DNA from: Acanthornis magna
Lineage: Eukaryota > Chordata > Aves > Passeriformes > Acanthizidae
Assembly: GCA_036785705.1 (NCBI GenBank)
Contig: JAWUZG010000970.1
Span: 1,336,501-1,400,500 of the forward strand
DNA: 64,000 nucleotides
Direction: 5' to 3'
Part shown: positions 15,001-28,180 of the stretch, one piece after another
How positions within the stretch are numbered: the stretch's first letter is position 1
How the letters are laid out: the number at the start of each line of letters is the position of its first letter
Position numbers and translations under genes: made by a program
Notes under the pieces: generated by a model
Seen by the model: the letters and a program-made list of their open reading frames with translations, nothing else
Databases searched by the model: none
Told to the model about the DNA's origin: nothing

Positions 15001-17389
15001 TTAAAGTAAAAATAAAAAGTTTTTCTTTCAATACGTATCTCAGACTTTTTGAAACATTTCTTCTCAGCTTGCAGGTTAATAGGATTTTATGCTCAGGAAT
15101 AGCTAGGGACAGAGACAAAAGTTCGATGCAGTCAAAATGCTCTGTCTTTTTCTCAGTTCCTTTCTCACATGTTTTTCCATTTATTCTTGAATACTATTAT
15201 ATGGAACTATACATTCATATTCCATATGAATTGGATTCAGATGTAAATGCTTCGAGACAAACTTTGCGATGTTTTGTGTTGTGTGGTTGTTCATTTTTTT
15301 TAAACCAGATTTCTTGTGGAAGAATACCTGGATGCTTGTGTTTGTGTCTGGACCCACGCTGAGACAGGTTTAATGATGGAGTTGAGGTGTACATAGCAGA
15401 GGAGGAGGGAGGTTGTAGAAATGCTCCACCAATTAATGAATCACTGCATACTGCCAATTGTAATTCTTCATTCAAGAATTTTTAGTCATTCTCTGCATTT
15501 ATTAGCTAATTCATCTTCAGAGAGTTGCCTCAGTCACTTTATTAATCTGCGTGTTGTAGCTACTGTATTACTTCATTTACATTTCCATGAAGAAAGGTTG
15601 CAGCTCTGATTTCCATCTACTTTATGGCATAAGCACCAACTTAATGTATCACTGTTTCTCACTGAAGTTTTTTTCCAACTTCCATTAACTTTTTAAATAA
15701 CAAGGTGTAGTAAGATAAAATATATGTAATTTACATGGAACAAAATTTCCAAATGCACCTCTGAATTTAACTTGAGTAAGATGAAAGGAAAATATACCCT
15801 TTCAACTGTCTTTAAGCTTACTTTTGGTTTGGGGTAAAATGAAATTGTGAAGCTTTAAAATGAGCTTAAACTTCCTGAGTTCTTGGCTTCATTTATTTAA
15901 TTATATTCTTAATGGAGAAATTGCCATATGTTTTGATAACCTTAGCTCTGACCTCTCTTCCCCCAGCCCTGTGTGAGATTAAGCTCATTACAAAATGTAA
16001 TAATCTCTGCTAATAACTTAATCTAGATAGTCTATGAGGAGCTGAGTTACTAACACCTTATTTTTAACGTGGAGTAAGGAAATGTTGGATTTCTTTAGGT
16101 ATAGGTTTTCCAGTATTCAATTTCAAAGATGTCTTTGAAAAAGCTGTAAGGTTCTCCATTTATGAAATATTATTAAACATAGTGTGCCATATATAAAAGC
16201 CACAAATTCAGTCCCTACCATGACAGTACTACATTTGTGCAGTTTTCTATATGAAAAGGTTATTTAGACCAGTCAGCTGCATGGTCTGAAGTGCAGATAT
16301 ATTGCTTTTCCCAAAATTTGTGCAAATGAAAGAGCTATCTTTTGCTGTCAATTTCTTAGGTCCCTTTTGTAATTGTTTTTTCTTGCAGGAAGTAGTACCT
16401 GTTACTCAGCTATTTATTTTTTTTACATGTATCTCAAATTTTTACATTTCTTTTTTTAATATAATTGCAAATTCTACACAATAAAAGCTTTGCAACCAGT
16501 TCTCCTTGGGCTAATTTTGCAGTTATTTTGGTAAAGCTAATTATCTTAATCTGTGGGAGAGTAAATCATGTTTTTTTAATCTACTCAGATTTGAAAGAAT
16601 CCCATCTCCACTGAGTGTGTTTTAATAATAGTGTGTAATGTGTAAAGCTGCTTATTCTGTATTCTGACCCTTGAAAGACCTTGTTACATGACAGCATCCT
16701 TAGAAAAGTCTTGAGTTGAAGCTGATGATGGCCAAGCTTAAAGAAGACATAGCAAGCATATGTAAAGCTACACATGAAATATAAATCTGAAGATAGTGTT
16801 CCAGGGTAAAATCGAGCACCTTTAAATCCTGATCTTCCCTTGCCCCCGCCAGAATTCCATGTTCTAGTAATATTGACCAGATATACGGAGGATTGCGAGT
16901 GCTTAAAAATTCTAAATGTCTTTTGTACTGTATACCTAGATTGTTTTCAATTAAAAAAAAAACAAACCAAAACGATGAATTGTAGTTTCACTGTGTGAAT
17001 GTTTTTGGTTGTTGAAGTTCCCAATATGACTAGTTCACTTAGATTAATGAATCAATTATTCTAAACTAATGGGTGGTCTTGAGAAAATGTTTTCGACTCG
17101 TAGGTTCTAATAGGAGGAGAATATGTTTGTAACACACCACAGTCCCTGTATGGACACCGGAATTTAGGGGGCTTTTTACCTTCTCGGTTTCTTAATGTGC
17201 TCTGTACACGTTTTAATCATTCCCGTTCGTGACAAATACATACCAAAGTCAGAGAACCTGTGGTCGCACAGCATCTGACTACGGCCGCCTTAAGGTGCCA
17301 GGCTGTGTAAAGGTGCATGAAGTGTAACTTTTTTCTGAGGAGGAAGTAGAATAGTTTGAGTACACAATCCGAAGTGTCAAAGCCGAGTG

Positions 17390-17585
17390 ATGAGCTCGGA
17401 GCGGTTCTGCCTGCGGGAGCGGCGCGGCAGCTCCGTGCGCACACGCGGGCGCGCCCGCCCTCTGCTGCCCGAAGCGCGCACGGCAGCGCTGCCGCCCAGC
17501 TCCGCTTCCGCCGGCGGCCGAGCCGGAGCCAAAGCTAAATATCCGCGTCTTGGCTTCGCTGCTCTGCCTAAAGACTCGTTCTAAG
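17390..17585. promoter_or_regulatory. Intronic CpG island, candidate internal promoter
   Basis: About 195 bases with roughly 29 CpG dinucleotides by my count, in a gene whose introns are otherwise AT-rich and CpG-poor. The segment has CCCGCCC and CCGCCC boxes (GC-box / SP-type, in reverse), CTTCCG (an ETS-type core in reverse) and several GCGC-rich runs reminiscent of NRF1 sites, but no clear TATA box. CpGs are also unusually frequent in the flanks (about 17080-17950), as expected where methylation-driven decay is reduced. Frames on both strands cross it, including an ATG frame at 17390-17584 on the + strand, but these are arginine- and alanine-rich, typical of GC-rich noncoding DNA. It could be an alternative ATP9B promoter, a noncoding-RNA promoter, an enhancer with CpG-island character, or a differentially methylated region. 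Confidence 0.65.
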
Positions 17586-20500
17586 AACAAACATCAGACT
17601 GAAGAATATTTAGAGACGGTAGTTTACTAAACCGCGAAAGTGTTAATGAAAGCGGGATTTGTAGTTAGCAGGGTACTGAGAATGGGTCGTGTTCTGTTTC
17701 ATTAGGAGCATTTGAAACAATGTTTTACTGCAATACAGTAAATCGTTGGCATTCAGGTAAACCACGATACAATGGGAAAAGGACACACTTAGGAAGGTTA
17801 TGAAATCTGTGACTAGCATTTGACAAAACGAGTGCCTTACTTCAAACTACTGTGCGCTACTGAAGTGCAGTTGTGGAAATAGCTCACTTACAGTTTTTAT
17901 TATAGTAGACGGCTAGAGAGGGCTAAGCACCTCTGAAATCCTGGAGAGGACTCTCGAGTTTCGATTTGAGTATCCAGACTCAGATAATGCTGAATCTGGA
18001 AAATGATATATGATATAATTATATAAATGATATAAAATGGACTTATAAATGAGGCAGAGAGAGAAAGCTGTTTGAGTTCTCTTTCTTTTCGTATTATAGA
18101 TAGCATTTGCTATCTACAAAAGGGAATTCTGCTTCCAAAGTGATTCCTTTATTTCAAGACACATAAATATGCATTTATGAGTAGTGTGTTAAAGTAAAAC
18201 CAGGCAAGTCAGAAGGGTAATTTCAAAACGTAATAAAAGTATTCTGCTTTTAAGAGCATTTAAACCTTTGGTTCTAAATATGCATCAAAACACTGAAAAA
18301 AATGTGCTTTAACTTCTCTTCCATTGGACAATGATCATGTATTTCTTCTTGAGTTTTAAAATTTCTTCTGTTTTCAATGCCTATGCCTTGGAGATGGACT
18401 AATTTATGTAAGAATACAGACAAGTAATTGTAATTTGTTTCTTCAGGGATACAATTAAACTAAGTGTCTACAATTACTTATTGAAATCAGTGTAGAAATT
18501 ATGTAATTCAGTTCCATAAACCTGAAGTATTAACATGATACCAAATATTTCAGTTTGCTCAAAGGTTTGGTTGCATGAAAGGTGAATATTTTTTTGCTAA
18601 AGGAAAGACAGAAAATGCTACTGGAATCAAATGAACTACTTTCTGGTTATTACTTTTGTAAGTCCAATGGAGTGGACTAAATAAGTAAAGTTTATTTCAG
18701 TTTTATGAAGTCAAGTAGACCAGTCCTTCCCGCACATTATTGCTCAATTCTAAAATGCATAAAACCTGTAAAAGGTTTTCAGTGCTTCAGAAAATGTTTT
18801 CAAGGTTTCATTGTTGCTCTTGCAGCTAAACCAGTGACTAGGACGTTTGAAAATTGATCTCAGAAAAAGCAGGGACAGGTGACTTTATTTGCTAAATGGT
18901 CGCTTGATATATTTTTGTGTTTTCTTTGCTTTTCCCACCTTTGAATCTACTGATTAAAAGAATGAGTAAGGTATTGATTAAACTGTGTACCATGCTATAT
19001 GCAAGATTTGGTAGGTTTGACATTAATCAAGCCAGGTTGGTAGAGAAACATATTTGTGCAGACCATTACTTGAAGACAGTGAATTAAGGCAAGATGCTTG
19101 CTAAACCCGAATTTACTTGTTTTGATTCATAGTTATATTAGCTTAATGTGGTTACCTGGATTGCTGAGCAGTCAAGACTTTGAATCATAGGAATTAGGAG
19201 AGGTGAGAAAGAAGAAACATTTAGATTCCGAAGTTGCTCTTTGTGGTTTTAGTGTCAAAGATTAAAGTAAATAGATAAGGATGTGTCTCTTTATTTAGCC
19301 TTTAAACACAGATTAGTAATCTATTATTCCTAAAGACTATAGGGAGGGTTTAACAGATTATTGAAGGAAGTCATGGGGGTTTAGATAAATGCAGCTGACT
19401 ATGTTGTACAATCTATATAATTTTTTTAATAAATTATTAAATGCTACTAATCATTTTTGTTAGGCAAACCTTGTTTTTGTCACCCTGCAGCTGAAAGATA
19501 TATTATTTGAATTTTAGTATTTTTAAGTATTTACTGTTATGTACCTTTTACATCTAAGTGTAGGCTACAATTAATGAGAACATATATAATATACTAGTAT
19601 TCAGGGATTAATAAAATTAAGTTCAGAGCATGTATAAGAATAGGAAAGAAAATTCTTATGTTTATGGTGCAAATTGAAACCCATGTCCACCTCAAACATA
19701 CATACCATGAAATTTCATTGTAGTCAATGTAGTGATTGGCAGTGCAGAACCAGACTGATTACTGAAATATAATTACCTTTGTGGAGGAATTTGGTTGCAG
19801 GGGGAAGTCTGTCCTAAGACTATGCCTTAATACTTCAATAGTATTAAAGTAGGGCACTTAAAGGCTATTCATGAGCAATTATTTCTAATGCACTTTAAAC
19901 TGTAATTGAATAAAAAATGGCTGCACTAGTCTATTTTGAGAAATCTGTGCCATTCTACAACATTTAATAATCAAATTTTGCATTTCAGTATTCTAACATT
20001 TTAAAAGTTCTGATTTTCAAAGTAATACACATTTTATAGTGTTAAAATAGTTGTTCTATTGCCACAATAATAGCATCAGAAGATAACCTTTCCTATAAGT
20101 TAAGTATCTAGGGCAGCAACAGCAATATTGTTGTTCAGGTAGTACTTCAGTAACCGGAAAAGTTTTTGTTGTTTTCAACTTTTTAATTAAATTAAGATTT
20201 TTCTCATTAGATAGTGAATTTTACCTTGTGGTCCAAAATATGAAGTGTAGACTTTGAATCATTCCCTCATTCAAAAATGAAGTATTTTAAAAACTTGTCA
20301 ACTTTTTTTTCCATGCAAGTAGACAATTGATGGTATAAGCCATTATTTTATTGAGAACCATTAGCTATTTAAAACTCTGTGCATAAATTAAAGAGAAGCT
20401 AAATGGATTTGCAGTTGTTGCCATTAGTAGCATTTTAAATTATACAGGCAATTATTGTGTTCATTATCGTAGAGCAACCCTTTTGCAAAACTATTGTGGT

Positions 20501-21377
20501 TTTCTTAGACATTATGTACAAATTTTCCCTTGGAGATTAAAATTTCCAGTGGTGTGTTTAATTTTGTTAAGTTGTTTCAAATAGAACAAATATTATGACA
20601 AGTACAAGAAAATTTGTTTTCATGGGAAATGACAATAAACATGGAAAATTACTCCAATTATTAATTCATCCATTTCTTATATTTTCATAGTTATTCTAGT
20701 TATTATTATTTTCTAAAGAAAAGAAATAGCTTTCATAAGATGGCATATTGTACAAATGCTTTGATAAAGTTACAGTGTACTTAAAATTAAGTTTATCCAC
20801 TTTTCCAATATTCAGATGAATTTTAGAGAATAGTAGTGAATTTCTACGTGAAATTTATCTGGATAATTCAACAGTGTTTCATTAGTAAAGTGCAGAAATT
20901 GTTTTACAGGAAAGGCACAGAATTAAACTAGTTAAGTATCCTTCAGTACATTGGAGTAACTAATTTTTGAGAAATGGAGAATGCATTTCTATTAAAACTT
21001 ACTCTCTTTGTGCATCTTCTTATGTAGGATTTTGAAATTGCCTTCACTTGCTATAGTAAATGAAAATATTAAAATTTACTGTGGCAAGTAGTGGGATCTA
21101 TATTAAAAAGAGTGGCATTATCAGTAGCAAACCGAATGTTCTTGAGCAAAAGATTTATTATGTGGAAAATTTTTCAGTAGCAACTTTTTTATTGTCGTAA
21201 TACCTCTCCACACATTTTTATTGGATCCCAAACTTAAATTCACATCTGTCTTCATCAATTAGAAAGGTATTAATACTTTGAGTTAGCTGCATATCAGTGT
21301 GCAGTGAACTAAATTTAATGTTTCTGTCCAAAAAAGTGGCATTCTTTCCAAAGAAGCTCTTTATTCATTTCTGTTCT

Positions 21378-21409
21378 GGGGTGGGGTTTTTGTGGGGGGT
21401 GGAGAGGGG
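21378..21409 (+). other. G-quadruplex motif in intron (sense strand)
   Basis: Four runs of at least four G at 21378-21381, 21383-21386, 21393-21398 and 21406-21409, with loops of 1, 6 and 7 nt. It lies on the transcribed (sense) strand, so it could also form in the pre-mRNA. Function is unknown. Confidence 0.6.
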
Positions 21410-22977
21410 AGAGATAGGCTTTCACTACCATGATGCAGGGAAAAAAAAGTGTGAGGTAGTAGTTATGCATATTGCAAGACAGTGATTCTTTATTTTATTA
21501 CAAAAAAAGACCAACTCTAGAAGGCCAGATTAAATCATTCCTTTCACTTTTTAATGGGATTTGGATGAATAGAGTAAAATATGCACTTTGCATTCATTGA
21601 TAGCATCTTTAGGTTGAGGTAATTGAGTCTTTTTTCCCTGACTGAATGAATAATGACTTCATCTGATCCTCAGCGAGGCCTGAAACTTAGGCTGCCTTTG
21701 TCAACGCAAAAAGATCTGGGCTTTGAAACATGCTCTACTTCCCTGGCTTCATTTTTCTTCATTTTAATCCAAAAACCTATTTTTCTCAATAATTCAAGCA
21801 TAAACTATGTAGTAGTTGAAGCAGCGGAAATTGCAAGATATTTGTCCTCGTTGTGCTGCTTTTTAAATGCAGCTGATAAATCAGCCACTGTGGTCTTCAG
21901 CTGCCTGGTTCTCTAGGGAAGGAACAGCCCATGTGTAAGCAAGATTGCTGGAATTTTTAAGAACTATATTTAAAGTGTTTCTTTTGCAGACTGTTTGTTA
22001 TCTAAGGAAGTGTTATGTTTTACTGGTCTTACTGGCAAGACTTGGAGATAAAAGGGCATGTGTGATGGGGCCTAGGAAGCTCTTCCTGACATAATTTTCC
22101 CACATATTTTACTGACTATTAGAGCATCCGAAAAAGTGGAGTAAAAATACCCTAGCTTACATCATACATTATTGAAATGGTGAGAGTCTTAGTTACATAG
22201 CTTAAATATATTTTTTTCATGAGAAACTGTGGATGAAAGATAGCTTCTCCTAATGGTTTACATAAAATGTTTCTAAATCAAATACCTTTTTTACCCGTGT
22301 AAAGATGAAGCTCTGTTTTACTATATTGGTGTGAAAATGGATCTTCCACTTGATTGTTTATATCATTATATTGGATAAGTGAAACCTTCATGCAATTAAA
22401 AATCATTTCTCTGACATTGGTTCAGATTTACAGAGTGGGCTGAGAGCATAGTGACAAGTCTCAGTGCACTTGTCACATGAATGAGAAGTCACAGTCTCTG
22501 TCCCATGTGCCCATTGGTTCATGAGTCTAACAGGGTTTTGATCTTCTAGCAGTCAATGAGCTCTCTACAGATATAATGTGCAATGCCTGTATTTTTGCTG
22601 CATGCAGGACAGAAGAAAATTGTCCCTGCTCATTTGTTCATCTGTAATTGTCTTTCCTCCTTGCCCTTCTGTGTTCATGTCCTGAAGCAAGGAATGGAGG
22701 AGGGATGTGTCAGACTTTAAGGCATTCAAAAGGCTTGGCTGGGATGGTTCACATTGGTTCCGGGAATTGTTATTGCCACAAAATCAGGGATCATCTTCTG
22801 TGTGCAAGCACAGCAATAACAAGCAATGCAGTTATCAAAGTTCAATTAAATCTTACAAGTGCGTGGATTTTTAATAGGTAGGAATAACCAAAGCAAATAA
22901 TCGCTAATTCTTTGCATTGCAGAAGCTTCAATTTAGGAAAAACTCCTGACTACCTTGATTTTTTCTTCTTCCTCCAG

Positions 22978-23138
22978 GTTGGCTTGCTGGACCTGGAGCT
23001 GAATCAACTAACCAAAGCCCTGTTTCTGGCTTTAGTTGCACTATCAGTTGTTATGGTAACTTTGCAAGGATTTGTAGGTCCATGGTATCGCAACCTTTTC
23101 CGGTTCCTCCTCCTGTTTTCCTATATCATCCCAATCAG
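22978..23138 (+). CDS. ATP9B: ATP9B exon e2: TM3 and start of TM4
   Basis: One hundred sixty-one bases: 53 codons plus AG, the first two bases of a Ser codon. The peptide starts [16 protein letters not shown], a form specific to the ATP9B side of the ATP9 family. Residues 12-31 form a hydrophobic helix ([22 protein letters not shown]3), followed by the short GFVGPWYRN loop and the start of TM4 ([14 protein letters not shown]). TM4 continues in e3, where the split Ser completes the P4-ATPase PISL motif that lines the lipid path. The acceptor is a C/T-rich tract ending cctccag; the donor is CAG|GTATGT. Confidence 0.96.
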
Positions 23139-24959
23139 GTATGTATAAGAATGAAAGCAAAATACAGTTGTCTAATTTCACTGAATGTGGCTTTCTTGAA
23201 ATTTATACTTGCTTCTCATTGGAAAGGAAATTGATCTTATCAGGAAGCTGAAGGAGAAGGTGCCAACAAATCTGCTGATTCTTGAAGGATCACTGTACAG
23301 AAAACAATACTGTTGTATTTTTTTTGTATAATGTTCATCTTGCTGGAGTAATCAGGATATCTAATCCTTTGCTAGCATAAATGTATTAATAAGGATACAA
23401 TGTTGGTATATTTGAGAAAGCAGTTTCAGGAAGCATGCAGTTGAATGAACTGCTATATGCATTATGGAATTTTATTTTTAATGCCTTAGTACTGAAAATA
23501 TTCCATTTCTCTGGTTAAAATACAGACTTTTTACCCCAATAATGATTAATTTAAATTGAATGGCTGAATAATGTAGGTGCGCTTTTACAATGAGAGGAGT
23601 TTTAACATGTAACCAAGTAGAGACTTGCCCTGAATTAATTAATTCATTAAGCATGAGTACTGTATATTCAAATTGCACATAAACTGGAACACGAAATAAT
23701 ATCCATGTGTGTAATCAAGTCTTCTGTGGACACAGAAGTGAGAACACTGACTCTGAAATGAATTCTTTTCTTTGCATGGGTATTGCCTTTGCAAAATGGA
23801 AATACTGTCTCCTGTTAAAATACCCAGTGTTTAGATTAAGGTAATTGTTAATTTTAGATGTTCTCTAGAACTGTTCAGTTTGAGATACATCATTCAGTAA
23901 GCCCAGTGATCAGCCAGAGTTAGCAACATCTAAACTGTAGCTAGATATAAGACCTGTCCCCTCAGGCATGCACACAATATTTAAGTTCACATAGTAAAGA
24001 AAAGAAAAATAACAGGAAAATTTCATTAGGTCTTTTAATCTAAGCTTGCATTACTTACATGTTACTGTGTTCACATTTTTTCCGTCTGTGTCTGTGTGAA
24101 GGAAATTTTTGACCAATATTTGACCAATGGGATACTCAGGAAGCCTCTGTCTTAACATTTTATAACTAAAAGGACTTCATTTTATAGACTTTTGTGTTGC
24201 AAGAGAAGCTGATTCTATTGAGAAGTTGAAGAAGGTTCTGGCAAATCTGCTGAAACCACAATTTTGGGATATCTTTCCAAACACTGCCATTGTCATAACT
24301 CCTTTACTGCTTGTATGACGCTGTTCAGTCATGTTGCCATCCCCCCCATACACACACAGTTCCTGAGTATTAAGTGATTTTTCTGTGTGAAGAGGTAAAA
24401 ATGGCTCCATTCAAGTGGTTCAGTCTACATTTTACTGAGACATGCACTTTAAAACTTCCAGGGGAGGGGAAAAATGAGCTAAGGATATAAAGGATCACTT
24501 CTAACTAAAGGGTAACTTTTAATTATTTTATCATCTTTGTTACTGGATGCAAGAGAATTAAGGCTGTATAGGTATTGTAAGTAAATTTCAGGCATGCATG
24601 AAATGTGTTGATTGATAGTTTTAGAGAATTCAGGAAGTTTCTAATTGTGGAGCTTTTTTGCAGTTGTGTTTGGCTTTTGGTTTGCAGAGCAAGGGAACTT
24701 ACAGGTATGCAATAAAAATGAATTTTCATGGCTAGATACGTTTGGTGTAGATCATCAGGAAGATGAGGATAGAGTTAGTAGAGTTTAACTTTCCTATAAT
24801 TAATAGGAAGAGGAACTTTTTATGTGCTCCATAAAGAAGCTGGTTCCTTGTGATTCAGCTGCATCCTAAGTACTCCTCTAGATCAATGTTGCTTCACTTT
24901 GTGCAGGGTATTACTGTGGGGTATGAAAGACTTCAGAAATATAAATATAAAGCAACTGT

Positions 24960-25040
24960 AAAAAAAACCCCAACAACAAAACAAAACAAAAAAACCCACC
25001 CCAACAACCAACAACTACCAACCCCTCACCTCCAAAAAAT
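24960..25040 (+). repeat. A/C-rich low-complexity tract
   Basis: About 80 bases made almost only of A and C, with CAACAA and AAACAAAAC units and runs of C. No coding meaning; the apparent frame across it is lysine-, asparagine- and threonine-rich because of composition. Confidence 0.7.
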
Positions 25041-27211
25041 CAGCCCCCGACATTGCACATATTCTGTGTACAAGAAATAAAGAAAAATGAAGAAAAAGTA
25101 GTAGTAAACAGACATCAAAAGCTTAGCCCGTCTCTAAACTGTTTGTAAGTTAGGATCATTATGCACAAAATGTTTTGAACAGCCCCACACCCCCAGAAAC
25201 ATTCAGCCCTTAAAAGTGATTCTGTGATTGATGTTTTCTTTTTCCATATGGAGAAGCCATAGCCCCAGGAGCCTCCACAGGCAATCTGCTGCCCTAAAAA
25301 GTCCAGCTATTTTAATTTCTTAAGATTTATCAGGGAAGGAGGATATAACGCAAGTCCTTGACAGACTGCCCAAAACAAAGTAAATCTCTTTAGGATTATC
25401 TTCACCCATTGTCTGAGTTTCTCCATGTTCCTCAGCATTTTTAGGCTTTTTTTCTAGTTGGCGCTAGCCAGCTAGACTGTATCACTTAGGGGAATTGTCA
25501 TGTAACAAGCTAGCAGGGAGCATGTGTCCTTAGGTATGTCCATGCTGCTGTTCTTTGTCATACCAGTGTGGAAGTTCTTAGGCCTCTGATGTTGCCTTTA
25601 CTTTTTTTAATAATAAGGTACTTTTATTGAACACCTTGTATTTTTTTTGATTGCCTGCTTTCTGAATGGCAAAGGTCAGAGGACAATAACAGTCATGATC
25701 ATGAAAAGCCCTGGGTGGGGGAAGGTCTTGTAATCTTAAGTGCAAGAGAATAGAAGAGGTTTTAATCAATGTGGGATGTGAGATACCAACTACTATTGAG
25801 ATGAAAATTCTGATGTGTGTGTATATGGGCACAGGAAAGGTGTTTAGGCTGTTAGGGAGCCTTGTCACAAAATTATTCTGTTCTTCTCCCTGGCCTTGAG
25901 TGCTAACATGTCTACCAGCTCACTGGAACTATCATAGCAAATGCTCCAGAAAGCCCAGGCCGAAGAAAAGGCTTAGTGATGGTACTCCCCCACAAACTGG
26001 ATCTTCTCCACCACCAATGGACTTTGTTCATTCATTGTCCAGTCTTCTTCCACACCTTGAAAGACAAAGAGAGTTGCACTTTGTGTTGCGGTCTTCTGTA
26101 TGTTTGTTTTTTGTTTAAAAAAAAATAAAAATATGTATCCAGAAAAGTTTTTCAAGATAAGTTAGGTTTAGCCAAGCAATCTTTGGTGAAATTGCTGCCT
26201 CAGGTACAGATGTGTGAGGCTTGTAGCTGTACGTGCTTCTGCTTAGCATTTAAGAAATTGAGAGGATTTACAATAAAATTATAAAATATTGGCTGGGGAT
26301 CTGTTAAAAATGTGGATCATCCAGGTGCTATATTTAGCAGCAGTTTAAAGCTGGATTGACAGGTGCTTAATCAGTCATCGTTTTAGAAGGTCCTTTCATT
26401 TTAGTGTGAACAGAAGCTGAAATGTCTCTTATCCTTTCCTTTGGACACCCCAAAGCTCCTAGTCACTGAGCTGTTCTGCCAAAAGAAGCTGTCCTGAATG
26501 GCTGGAAGAAACTGCCTTGCACTTGAGTAGTAAAGTTTTGGGACACTACGTGGTTGCTGGCTAGGGCTTTTTTCAGGGTCTTTAAGAGAAGCATTTAAAT
26601 CATTCAAGGTATGTCTGTCTGTTTTCAGGGGCAGTGAGGAAAACACTGCTAGGAGATCATATGTCTGAAATTCATTAATAGCCCCTCAAATCCCAGATCA
26701 CACAGACATGAATTTCTGTGTTCCTGAGATCCAGGGAAGTCACACCTATGCAGACTGTCTAACAGCAGTGAGCAGCAATGCTGCTTTCAATCATGTTGTA
26801 GTTTCTGCTGTGTAGGAGGTCTAATCTATATAATGTATAGATGTGAGAGTATCAGTGCATGAAGTCTCACACACAGAAACAGAATATATATTAGATATAT
26901 GATGCAAAGGTTTCAGTGTGGAAGAGCTAAAGAGCTGCTTATGAAGAGGTTTAAGCAATCATTTAATACACATTTAGTGTACTGTGCTGTAATACCATAC
27001 CATGGTATGTAATGCAATCTCTATAGAGACTGAAAAACATTATGTGATGCTTCATGACATTTTACTAATTAATTTTTCAGCAGAAGTTGTAATGTGTCTC
27101 TCTTGCGCTAAGGCTACATCTTACACTGTCCAGTATGGTGCTGTACTACTGCCTGAGCTAGCTTTGTGCTTTTCTTAAAATGTTTGATATTCATGCTACA
27201 TAGAAAAAGTA

Positions 27212-28180
27212 CAGAATCGTAAAATTATTTAGATTGGAGAAGACTTTTGAGATCATCCAATCTAGCTATTAAACAGGCACTGCCACATCCACCACTAAGA
27301 CATTTCCCTAACTGTCACATCTGTGGGTCTGTTAAAATGCCTCCAGGGATGCAGACTTTACCACTTCCCTAGGCAGCTATTTCCAATGTTTGACAAGAGT
27401 TTTTGGTGATAAAATTTTTAAAGTTTTCCTAATATCCAGTCTAGAGCAGCCTTGGTGTGACTTGAAGCTTTTTCCTCTTGTCCTTTCACTTGTTACTTGG
27501 GAGAAGAAACCGACCCCCACCTGGCTACAGCCTCCTTGCAGGCTGTTGCACAGAGCAATAAGGTCCCCCCTGAGCCTCCTTTTCTCCAGGCTAAAACACC
27601 CCAGGTCCCTCAGCTATTCCTCATCAGGCTTGTGCTCCAGACCCTTCACCAGCTCCACTGCCCTTCTCTGGACACACTTCAGCCCCTCAATGTCATTCTT
27701 GCAGTGAGGGGCCCAGAACTGGACACAGCATTCAAGGTGTGGCCTCACCAGTGCTGAGTACAGGGTGGATCACTGCCCTGGTCCTGCTGGCAGTGTATAC
27801 AAGCTGTTGCTGATACAAGCCAGGCCTTCTTGGTTACCCAGGTTCTGCTGGCTCATGTTCAGCAGCTGCCAGCCAGCATCCACAGGTCCATTTTTGCTGG
27901 GCAGCTTTCCAGCCACTCTGGTCCCAGCCTGTGGCACTTCCTGGGGTTGTTGTGACCCAAGGGCAGGACCTGGCACTGGGCCTTGTTGACCCTCATACAA
28001 TTGGCCTCTGCCTATTGACCCAGCCTGTCCAAACTCCTCTTCAGGTCCTTCCTTCCCTCCAGTGGATCAACACTCCCACCCAGCTTGATGTCCTCCACAA
28101 ATACACTCAGGGTGCACTTGATGCCCTCATCCAGATCATTATTACAGATATTATTAAATAGGACTGGTCCCAATAGTGAG
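27212..28180 (-). mobile_element. CR1 LINE, 5'-truncated copy (minus orientation)
   Basis: The + strand begins with the reverse complement of a CR1 3' end (cagaatcgtaaaat, then an ATTTAGATTGG-type segment) and runs through the usual CR1 blocks: TCCTAATATCCA, CTTGTTACTTGGGAGAAG, CCTCCTTTTCTCCAGGCTAA, GTGAGGGGCCCA and GGACTGGTCCCAATAG. Read on the minus strand, about 27770-28000 gives decayed reverse-transcriptase C-terminal sequence, including NMSQQNLG and GLACISNS. The copy is diverged, with disabled reading frames, so it is an old insertion that cannot move. CR1 is the dominant LINE of birds and other sauropsids, and this is one of the main clues to the organism. Boundaries are good to about 20 bases. 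Confidence 0.93.

Larger units (their letters stand above)
3078..22977 (+). other. ATP9B: 19.9 kb intron between e1 and e2
   Basis: Very long, AT-rich intron without a supported gene. It contains an AT microsatellite near 6372-6392, a T20 run at 11522-11541, the CpG island at about 17390-17585 with CpG-retaining flanks from about 17080 to 17950, and a G-quadruplex motif at 21378-21409. The two longest antisense frames (7415-7918 and 8824-9108) are unrecognised and have no intact gene structure around them. The stretch from about 18.3 to 21.1 kb is repeat-poor, but I cannot judge its conservation by eye. Confidence 0.8.

Noticed and set aside
16671..16790. Box C/D snoRNA (CTGATGATGG and a later CTGA)
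   Set aside because: The C box lacks the leading purine and no convincing terminal stem pairs the flanks.
17217..17590. Antisense frames through the CpG island as protein genes
   Set aside because: They lack an ATG start, are Ala/Gly/Arg-rich by composition, and frames are open on both strands at once, as is usual in GC-rich noncoding DNA.
27390..28161. Sense-strand frames of up to 105 codons in the e2-e3 intron
   Set aside because: They are the reverse strand of a CR1 copy, whose true coding direction is minus.
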